A stretch of 15,750 bases of DNA from Bdellovibrio sp. (GTDB lineage: Bacteria > Bdellovibrionota > Bdellovibrionia > Bdellovibrionales > Bdellovibrionaceae): NCBI GenBank assembly GCA_017745015.1, contig JAGIAF010000046.1, positions 1 through 15,750 of the forward strand. Direction: 5' to 3'. Positions 6,069-11,690 of this stretch are shown one piece after another. A program made the translations under genes and the position numbers. The stretch's first letter is position 1. The number at the start of each line of letters is the position of its first letter. The notes under the pieces were generated by a model. That model saw only the letters and a list, made by a program, of their open reading frames with translations, was not told the DNA's origin and did no database searches.

Positions 6069-7850
6069 ATGACGACGTCACTTACTCTTGGGCATTCTAT
6101 TTTGAGCATGCCGACTCGTGATTCAAAGCACGTGGCCGTTAAATTCAAAGTTGGAAACTCTTGGACAGAAAAATCTTGGCAAGAATACTTCCAAGACATC
6201 GAGCGCGTTGGCGCGGCCCTTCTAAGTCTAGGCATTAAACCCGGCGATCGTATTGCAATCATGGCGAACACTCGTTACGAATGGTCGGTCACTGACTATG
6301 CTATCTTCGGCATTAAAGCGATCACAGTTCCCATCTATCAGAACAACACCGCTGAAGACGTTGAATATATTTTGAATAATTGCAAAGCCCGCTTCTTGAT
6401 TTGCGAGAGCCGCGGTCCTTTGAAGACTTATGAATCTGTAAAAGAAAAATGTTCCTTTGTTGAAAAAGTCATCGTCTTTGAAGACAACTCTCCAAATGCA
6501 GAAGTGATCACTTGGGATAAAGTGCAAAGCATGGGCAATGCCTATTTGCGCCAACACCCGAATTGCTACAAAGAGCCTTGCGCTACTTTGAAGCCAAATG
6601 ACACGGCAACAATCCTGTATACTTCAGGTACGACGGGCCGCCCGAAAGGCGTGGTACTTACTCACCTTCAAGCATTCAGCGAAGTTTCTGAGGCTTTCCC
6701 ATTTGCTGGAGCTGACACGAACGATGTGTCTTTGAGCTTCTTGCCATATGCTCACATCCTGGGTCGCATTGAGCATTGGGGTCACCTCTACATCGGCTTC
6801 ACTATGGCCTATGCAGAGAGCCTTGAAAAAGTTCGCGGCAATTTGACAGACATCCGCCCGACAATCTTGGTTTCAGTTCCTCGTATCTTTGAAAAAATCT
6901 ATGCGGCGATCTGGGCACAAATTCAAACTCAACCTTTGAAAATGAAACTTTTCACTTGGGCCTTGGGTGTTGGTAAAACTGTAGGCGAATACAAAATGAG
7001 CGGTCAGATTTTGCCCCTGGATCTTTTGGCAAAATACGAAATCGCTAAAAAATTAGTTTTGAATAAAATCACGGACGCCTTTGGCGGTCGCTTGCGCTTC
7101 GCTATCAGCGGTGGTGCGCCGATCTCTAAGGATATCGCGTTGTTCTTCCACTCTGCCGGCATCCTGGTTCTTGAAGGATACGGTTTGACGGAAAGTACGG
7201 CTGCTATCACGGTAAACACACCGTTTAACTATCGCTTTGGCAGCGTGGGCCGCCCTATCGGTGAAGTTAAAATCCGCATCGCTGAAGACGGCGAAATCAT
7301 GGTGAAGAGCGATAAAATCATGCGCGAATACTATGAAAATCCTGAAGCAACGAAAGAAGTTTTCACTGATGGCTGGTTCCACACGGGCGATATCGGTGAG
7401 ATATTGCCAAGTGGTGACTTGCGCATCACAGATCGCAAAAAAGACCTGATTAAGACTGCCGGCGGTAAATACGTGGCTCCGCAACGACTAGAGAACTTGC
7501 TCAAACTTTGCCCGTATATTTCCAATGTGTTGATCCACGGCGATCAAAAGAAATACATTGTGGCTTTGTTGTTCTTGGATCGCCCGACTGTTGAAAATCT
7601 TGCTCGTGAAAAGCATGTGAAGTTTGAAGGTTGGAATGACCTCGTGAAAAGCTCCTTCGTACAAGACTTAATGAGACAAGCGATAGCAGATGCGAACTCT
7701 CAACTGGCAAGCTATGAGAGCATTAAAAAGTATTATGTTATGCCAAACGAACTCACCATCGAGGCCGGAGAACTGACTCCGAGCTTGAAGGTGAAACGCA
7801 AAGTCCTCGACAAGAAATTCACATCACAAATTGAAGAGCTTTATGCATAG
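6069..7850 (+). CDS. Long-chain fatty acid-CoA ligase (AMP-forming)
   Basis: This enzyme activates a fatty acid with ATP to acyl-AMP and then forms acyl-CoA, feeding beta-oxidation or lipid synthesis. The 593 residues show the adenylate-forming motifs in order: YTSGTTGRPKG (184-194), GYGLTES (370-376), FHTGDIG (437-443), ITDRKKDLIKTAGGKYV (453-469) and the C-terminal LTPSLKVKR with the probable catalytic Lys574. Length and motif wording match the FadD15/long-chain branch; exact chain-length preference cannot be read. No signal peptide is present, so it is cytoplasmic or membrane-associated. GAGGAG lies eight bases before the ATG. It follows the Ser/Thr kinase by 48 bases and may be cotranscribed with it, and is closed by a hairpin directly after its stop. 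For a prey-feeding bacterium it could serve reuse of prey lipids, which is inference. Confidence 0.93.
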   Translation: MTTSLTLGHSILSMPTRDSKHVAVKFKVGNSWTEKSWQEYFQDIERVGAALLSLGIKPGDRIAIMANTRYEWSVTDYAIFGIKAITVPIYQNNTAEDVEYILNNCKARFLICESRGPLKTYESVKEKCSFVEKVIVFEDNSPNAEVITWDKVQSMGNAYLRQHPNCYKEPCATLKPNDTATILYTSGTTGRPKGVVLTHLQAFSEVSEAFPFAGADTNDVSLSFLPYAHILGRIEHWGHLYIGFTMAYAESLEKVRGNLTDIRPTILVSVPRIFEKIYAAIWAQIQTQPLKMKLFTWALGVGKTVGEYKMSGQILPLDLLAKYEIAKKLVLNKITDAFGGRLRFAISGGAPISKDIALFFHSAGILVLEGYGLTESTAAITVNTPFNYRFGSVGRPIGEVKIRIAEDGEIMVKSDKIMREYYENPEATKEVFTDGWFHTGDIGEILPSGDLRITDRKKDLIKTAGGKYVAPQRLENLLKLCPYISNVLIHGDQKKYIVALLFLDRPTVENLAREKHVKFEGWNDLVKSSFVQDLMRQAIADANSQLASYESIKKYYVMPNELTIEAGELTPSLKVKRKVLDKKFTSQIEELYA

Positions 7851-7854
7851 GCGA

Positions 7855-7880
7855 AAAGCCCGGGAAACCGGGCTTTTTTT
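7855..7880 (+). terminator. Intrinsic terminator of the acyl-CoA synthetase gene
   Basis: Four A, then an imperfect GC-rich hairpin (arms 7859-7864 and 7868-7873, one G-G mismatch, loop AAA) and seven T, starting four bases after the stop codon. Confidence 0.85.
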
Positions 7881-7898
7881 ATTGCGCTGCATACCCAA

Positions 7899-7915
7899 AA
7901 AGTGCCTGGCACTTT
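7899..7915 (-). terminator. 17-bp palindrome, probable terminator of the caspase-like gene
   Basis: AAAGTGCC T GGCACTTT is a perfect inverted repeat around one base. Read on the minus strand it is a short hairpin followed by T-rich sequence (TTTTTGGG), and it includes two bases of the gene's stop codon (TAA at 7916-7914). Together with the hairpin at 7855-7880 it separates the two convergent genes. Confidence 0.6.
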
Positions 7916-9122
7916 AGAGGGAGATTTCGCCGCGCGAGAGTTGGTCGAAACCTTGGAAGCCGTATTTGAGTTGGTCGCTGAATACTGTGGAGCGGCCTTC
8001 GCGCAATTCGACTGTTTTACATGGAACTGAGAAAACGACTTTGAAGGCTTTGCACTTCACGGCTGTGTTGCAGCTGATGTGATCGCAGGCAATCGAAGTG
8101 TTTTCATAGAAGCTCAAATTCGGTTTTGATTTGAATTCTTCATTTTGAATTGCAGCCAAGCACGCATCGTACTTATCGTGACTGCGATCAGATGGACACA
8201 TCCAATCGGCGATGGCTTTTGCAAAGTCTTCACGAGACGATTGCAATGTCATTGGCGTCGTTGTCGGTGTCATCATTGTAAAATGCAAAACCGCTTGCGG
8301 CAGCATCGATGCACTTGGCGCAAAGCCTTTATAGAAGCCCAATCCTTTTTCAAATCGACCGAAGCTGTCATAGTAATTGTGATTCACGGGTTTCAAACGA
8401 ACGCAACGTCCGTCACCGCAGCTCAAAGAAGCCTTCGTCAATTGCGTCGTCGTATTTTTCCAATTCAAGTTTGATGGGTAAAGACCTGGATCGTTGTAGT
8501 ACCAGTTGCCATCAGTCATCAAATTTTGGAAGTTAGAACCGGCGAAAGAACCAAACACCGGGCGGTTCCAAAGTTTTGCCGCTGTCGGCGCCAAGAACCA
8601 AGCCGAGTTGCAAGAATGGAAAACTGCGAAGGACTTAGAATCCATGAAGCGACCGATTTTCGCGAAAGCTTCATCGTCGTGGTCCAAGCGCTTGTACTTC
8701 GTTTGCAAACGGAAGCCATTGTATGTGTTCGAGTGACCATAGAACTGCAGTGAGCGAGCTTTCACTCCCAAGCTTTCAAGAGTCGCCACCAAGCGATCCC
8801 CTGTTAAATGATCGTCATCAGCTTTGCGCGATTGAAGACCCGCTTTTTCAAGCAGACCTGATTCGTAACCAACACTGTCATTCAAAGCAGAAATGATCAC
8901 ACGCTGTCTTTGCGGAAATCTGTCGCGAGAAATTTTCGCGCCCAAGATCGCTGACTGTAAAAATTGAGTGCCTTGATTCACACCAAGACCGGCAACAAAG
9001 ATGTCAGTAGGAACGCTTGGATTCAGACGAGCTGGCTCCGTCGCCACCAAAAAGGCTGAAGCGTTTTGAGCAGAGACCAAAAGAGCTGCGGACAAGAGTG
9101 CAAGCATCCAAGTTTTAAGCAT
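7914..9122 (-). CDS. Secreted protein with caspase-fold (clan CD) peptidase-like motifs
   Basis: A 402-residue exported protein. The signal peptide ends near residue 23 (NASA before FLV). In the mature part, a hydrophobic strand leads into YGHS (His130), and 41 residues later a second strand leads into FHSCNSAW (Cys171), followed by a helix and the strand RPVFGSFAG. Strand-His and strand-Cys in this order and spacing are the pattern of clan CD cysteine peptidases (caspases, gingipains, CHAT). Upstream, LNDSVGYESGLLEKAG and DRLVATLESLG fit the preceding helices. Eight other cysteines (235, 240, 309, 321, 346, 351, 357, 368) lie in the C-terminal half and could form disulfides outside the cytoplasm. 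Alternatives: an inactive member, or an alpha/beta hydrolase reading of GHSNT, which lacks the second Gly of GxSxG. GGGGGA lies seven bases before the ATG. It lies downstream of two other exported genes on the same strand. Substrate unknown. Confidence 0.6.
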   Translation of the reverse strand: MLKTWMLALLSAALLVSAQNASAFLVATEPARLNPSVPTDIFVAGLGVNQGTQFLQSAILGAKISRDRFPQRQRVIISALNDSVGYESGLLEKAGLQSRKADDDHLTGDRLVATLESLGVKARSLQFYGHSNTYNGFRLQTKYKRLDHDDEAFAKIGRFMDSKSFAVFHSCNSAWFLAPTAAKLWNRPVFGSFAGSNFQNLMTDGNWYYNDPGLYPSNLNWKNTTTQLTKASLSCGDGRCVRLKPVNHNYYDSFGRFEKGLGFYKGFAPSASMLPQAVLHFTMMTPTTTPMTLQSSREDFAKAIADWMCPSDRSHDKYDACLAAIQNEEFKSKPNLSFYENTSIACDHISCNTAVKCKAFKVVFSVPCKTVELREGRSTVFSDQLKYGFQGFDQLSRGEISL

Positions 9123-9153
9123 AACAATTTCCCCCGAAATAGAATGGAAAACT

Positions 9154-9181
9154 GCTATAGCACACAGAGGATGGCATTCAA
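9154..9181 (-). promoter_or_regulatory. Weak candidate promoter of the caspase-like gene
   Basis: On the minus strand, TTGAAT (9181-9176), 16 bases, TATAGC (9159-9154), about 30 bases before the ATG. The match is modest, and no terminator was seen between this gene and the upstream barrel gene, so read-through from upstream is equally possible. Confidence 0.3.
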
Positions 9182-9228
9182 GAAGGCCGGGAGTTTCGTG
9201 TTAACTTGCAATAAATTTGAGGTAGTTT

Positions 9229-9972
9229 TTACATATAGAAACGGAAGCCCAAAGAAATGTAACCACCCGAGAGATCTAAGACACGATTCTCACTGCCCAT
9301 TTTCACCGTGTCACCACTCGAAACGTTGCCGTTAAAAGTCTTATAATCCTTGGAGTATTTCAACTTATCGATTTTAAGCTGACGATAACCAAATTCAAAA
9401 ACATAAGTGGTCGTATCGGAAAGGACTCCCTCGTAACCCAACGTGGCCGCAAGCAAAGTGCCAGTACCTTTAGATTCCAGTGTTGTGTCCACACCCGGGT
9501 AAGAAACATTGCCTGCCGCAGTCATGGTGTGCTCATTCTTCAACGTGACATCCGCATAACCTGCCGCCAAAGAAATGAACGAACGATAAGCAGGCGTGCT
9601 GTTCAGATTTAAATCCAAAGCGATCTTCGGCACAAAACCAAGAACACTGCTGCTAGCCGTATACTGCGCAACGCCACCGGCATTCTTTCCTGTGATGTTA
9701 TCAAGTGATTGTGGCTTTAAAATCTCGATACCAAAACGCAAGCCGACCAAGCGACGAGAAAGTAAAAATCCAAACTCCCCAGAGTAATTGTATTTTACTT
9801 CGCTGTCGGTGCTCACGCCCGTCGCTTCAAGTTTATAGGCAGAATCCGACAACATACTCGCACCCCCCGTCACGTTAAAGTACGGGGCTACCGAGTCACG
9901 ATTCATATCAAAGACTCGTGCCTCAGCTGTTGTAGAAAATGCGACTAAAAGAGCAGCCCAGAAAAACTTCAC
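9229..9972 (-). CDS. Outer-membrane beta-barrel protein
   Basis: A 247-residue exported protein, signal peptide about 19 residues (MKFFWAALLVAFS, cleavage near AEA). The mature chain begins with a porin-like turn (APYFNVTGGASML) and then has regularly alternating strands separated by polar loops, such as GEFGFLLSRRLVGLRFGIEI, RSFISLAAGYADVTL and TYVFEFGYRQLKI, ending in GGYISLGFRFYM. This is the architecture of an 8- to 10-stranded barrel; the final residue is Met, one after the usual aromatic. The start is GTG at 9972, set by GGAG that overlaps the upstream stop codon, six bases before the GTG. It begins three bases after the AMIN-like gene, so the two are almost certainly cotranscribed and translationally coupled. 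No specific ligand or enzyme activity can be assigned. Confidence 0.85.
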   Translation of the reverse strand: MKFFWAALLVAFSTTAEARVFDMNRDSVAPYFNVTGGASMLSDSAYKLEATGVSTDSEVKYNYSGEFGFLLSRRLVGLRFGIEILKPQSLDNITGKNAGGVAQYTASSSVLGFVPKIALDLNLNSTPAYRSFISLAAGYADVTLKNEHTMTAAGNVSYPGVDTTLESKGTGTLLAATLGYEGVLSDTTTYVFEFGYRQLKIDKLKYSKDYKTFNGNVSSGDTVKMGSENRVLDLSGGYISLGFRFYM

Positions 9973-9975
9973 GAA

Positions 9976-10488
9976 CTACTCCGCCATCAAATCCACAACG
10001 ACTTTACTCGTCGCTTTTTTGCCGGCAACTTGGTAAACGCGAACTTTCGTGTTCTGTTTCAAATCCATCGTCAGATTCAAAGAGCTGTCCACTGGATCCA
10101 AAGACATTGCTGTTTTAGTGATGGCAGCGGAACCCTTCATACGCGTAGCCAATGCCACATCATTCAAACGAGAGTTTGGCATTTGCGCGAATGAAATCAC
10201 CAGACGTTGCGGATTCTTTTTAAGTTCCGCATGGAAGTAACCTGGCCAGCCACGAAGATTTGCTCCTTGCATATCTCCGATATCAAATACCAAACGCTCC
10301 ACTTTACGCGAACGATCTGCAGTACGACGCAAATCCATCAGAGTAAAACCGGTCCCGGCCAAACCACCGTAGGTCTCGCCTGCACCAGATAGAATTTTTG
10401 GTTTTCCAACGACAGCTTTCTTTTGAGGGATGGCGGCACTCACAGGAAGTGCTAAAAGCAACGCCGCTAAGACTCCAACATACTTCAT
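9976..10488 (-). CDS. Secreted AMIN-like domain protein
   Basis: A 170-residue protein with a clean signal peptide (MKYVGVLAALLLALPVSAA). A longer frame reaches back to 10614, but its first 41 residues are basic and unlike an export signal, while AAAGGAG sits six bases before the ATG at 10488 (three before an adjacent in-frame ATG at 10491). I therefore place the start at 10488. The mature protein has short beta strands: KVERLVFDIGD, GYFHAELKKNPQRLVISF, a loop, then SSLNLTMDLKQNTKVRVYQV and SKVVVDLM. This order resembles AMIN domains, small beta-sandwiches that place periplasmic proteins on peptidoglycan or secretion complexes. The match is by pattern only, so the domain call is tentative. 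It heads a pair with the barrel gene 9229-9972, suggesting a periplasm-to-outer-membrane partnership. Confidence 0.7.
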   Translation of the reverse strand: MKYVGVLAALLLALPVSAAIPQKKAVVGKPKILSGAGETYGGLAGTGFTLMDLRRTADRSRKVERLVFDIGDMQGANLRGWPGYFHAELKKNPQRLVISFAQMPNSRLNDVALATRMKGSAAITKTAMSLDPVDSSLNLTMDLKQNTKVRVYQVAGKKATSKVVVDLMAE

Positions 10489-10657
10489 CATCGACTCCTT
10501 TCGATTCAGACTCTTTAAGAGTGCCATTGAATGGCTGATCGCTCCAGAAAAACCTGACTTGAAAATTATGGAAATGGATTGCCTTTTGCGGCGCAGGGTG
10601 CCCCTTTTGGTCACCCGAAATGGAAAAAATGCTTCTCATCTCGAAATAAACGACTTT

Positions 10658-10670
10658 TGAGACCGTCTCA
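10658..10670. promoter_or_regulatory. 13-bp inverted repeat, possible operator
   Basis: TGAGAC C GTCTCA is a perfect inverted repeat around one base, located in the 241-base divergent region between the AMIN-like gene and the TYP-repeat lipoprotein. The shape suits a dimeric regulator, but no regulator gene is nearby. A degenerate hairpin (GGGTG 10596-10600, CACCC 10612-10616) is the only other structure seen in this gap. Confidence 0.3.
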
Positions 10671-10704
10671 TAAGGGCACAACTTTTGGATTACACCCCCT
10701 TGTT

Positions 10705-10710
10705 GATAAT
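10705..10710 (+). promoter_or_regulatory. Possible -10 element of the TYP-repeat lipoprotein gene
   Basis: GATAAT preceded by T (TGATAAT) about 20 bases before the ATG at 10730; transcription would start near 10717, just before AAGGAG (10718-10723). No good -35 at 17 bases was found. Confidence 0.3.
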
Positions 10711-10729
10711 TTTTTTTAAGGAGTTTTCC

Positions 10730-11443
10730 ATGAAAAAGCTCATGCTTGTGTTCGTGACTTTACTGATGGCTGCCTGTGCCGATTCTGGCGGTGGCAATAA
10801 CAATGGTGCAACTGCAACTACGCCGTTGGACCAACGTTGCCTCACTTCTAGTACGGCTTGTAACAACGGTGTTTATGGCCGTTACAATGGTTGGATGCCT
10901 TATTCATATCCTTATGGTGGTACAAACTACAACTATTCAACTTACTTCAATCAATATGGCGTGTGCGGTTGCCCCGTGGGTTACCAACCCGCTTACAACT
11001 CGACAATGGGTTTTGGCTGCTTCAGAACTCCGAATCAAGGTTGGAATGTGGGCTTGAGCTGGGCATTTACATTCTACGGTGGCAACTCCAACGGTTACAT
11101 CGCGCCTCAGGCTCCGAACACTTTGCCTCAAGTTTCTAATATCCCAAATGCAGGCGGCGGCAATTGTTCACGTCAAGTGGCAACGAGCTGTCTTATGAAC
11201 CAAGCTAACTCTTGCGGCGCCGGGGCGACGTGCCGCGAAGTGCTTCTTGGCTCAGGACTTGGCGTCTGCGCAACGGGTGGAATCGGTACGACATTCCCGA
11301 CGTACCCAACTTATCCAACGTATCCCACTTACCCTACTTATCCTACGTACCCGGTTTACCCAGGTAACGTTGGTGTAGGAGTAGGCGTTGGTATCGGTAT
11401 CGGCGTAGGTATCGGTGTTGGCGGTGGCTGGGGCTGGTACTAG
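10730..11443 (+). CDS. Lipoprotein with TYP tandem repeat and Gly-Val/Ile tail
   Basis: A 237-residue lipoprotein. The signal peptide MKKLMLVFVTLLMAAC carries the lipobox with lipidated Cys16; +2 is Ala, so outer-membrane targeting is expected. A longer frame starts with TTG at 10685, but the ATG at 10730 has AAGGAG at six bases and gives a proper lipoprotein signal, so I use it. The mature protein is rich in Gly, Asn and Tyr (26-125), has a cysteine-containing segment (146-180: NCSRQ, TSCLMNQANSCGAGATC, GVC) that may be a small disulfide-bonded module, and ends in a striking low-complexity tail: six TYP triplets plus VYP (191-211) and an alternating Gly-Val/Ile stretch (214-233) closed by GWGWY. 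No enzyme motif is visible. The tail suggests a structural or surface role, but that is inference. A strong hairpin follows. Confidence 0.85.
   Translation: MKKLMLVFVTLLMAACADSGGGNNNGATATTPLDQRCLTSSTACNNGVYGRYNGWMPYSYPYGGTNYNYSTYFNQYGVCGCPVGYQPAYNSTMGFGCFRTPNQGWNVGLSWAFTFYGGNSNGYIAPQAPNTLPQVSNIPNAGGGNCSRQVATSCLMNQANSCGAGATCREVLLGSGLGVCATGGIGTTFPTYPTYPTYPTYPTYPTYPVYPGNVGVGVGVGIGIGVGIGVGGGWGWY
11300..11362 (+). repeat. In-frame 9-bp repeat encoding TYP x6 plus VYP
   Basis: Seven consecutive nine-base units, each Thr/Val-Tyr-Pro, with synonymous changes between units (ACG/ACT, TAC/TAT, CCA/CCC/CCT/CCG). The variation suggests an old or selectively kept repeat, not a recent slippage product. Confidence 0.9.
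11369..11428 (+). repeat. Alternating Gly-Val/Ile coding tract
   Basis: Twenty codons of GTN/ATC alternating with GGN, residues 214-233 of the lipoprotein. Alternating Gly and beta-branched residues would favour an extended, fibre-like or membrane-embedded strand. Confidence 0.8.
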
Positions 11444-11507
11444 TTTAAATAAGAGGAACGCGGCGGTCCTCACCGGTTTTTACCGGAATTATATGCCGCA
11501 ACATCAT

Positions 11508-11540
11508 GGGCCCTTGAGTTAACCAACTCAAGGGCCCTTT
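11508..11540 (+). terminator. Strong hairpin terminator after the TYP lipoprotein gene
   Basis: GGGCCCTTGAGTT (11508-11520), loop AACC, and the exact complement AACTCAAGGGCCC (11525-11537), then TTTCTATTT. A 13-bp perfect stem with a modest T tail. It lies 65 bases after the stop; between them (11460-11499) is a smaller nested stem-loop. The rest of the gap to 11691 shows only a possible TATACA -10 at 11663-11668. Confidence 0.8.
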
Positions 11541-11690
11541 CTATTTGAGTTCACGCTCCTTTTTCCCTCAAGAACTGTCATTTAATCCCTCAAGTGCCGA
11601 GCCTAAAATCCCTGCGGTTTTCCCTTTATTTCCAAGGCTTTCCGGGCGATAAAAAAGGCGTCTATACACAACGAAATGGGGGCAATACTT

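Noticed and set aside
8730..8750. GHSNT read as a lipase nucleophile elbow in the exported protein at 7914-9122
   Set aside because: It lacks the final Gly of GxSxG, and the downstream FHSCNSAW fits a His/Cys dyad better.
10489..10614. N-terminal extension of the AMIN-like protein to a start at 10614
   Set aside because: The added residues are basic and not an export signal, while a ribosome binding site and a clean signal peptide begin at 10488.
11300..11362. CRISPR-like repeat array
   Set aside because: The units are nine bases with no spacers and are in frame with a lipoprotein.
11565..11594. Direct repeat CCCTCAAG at 11565 and 11587
   Set aside because: Eight bases twice in an intergenic region is within chance, and no promoter elements are attached to it.
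11645..11652. GGCGATAA before the M3 peptidase as a third sigma-28 element
   Set aside because: The -10-like part fits, but the sequence 15 bases upstream (TTAT) does not match the -35.
11676..11690. Upstream ATG start of the M3 peptidase
   Set aside because: No ribosome binding site precedes it; the ATG at 11691 has GGGGG at eight bases and matches the family N-terminus.
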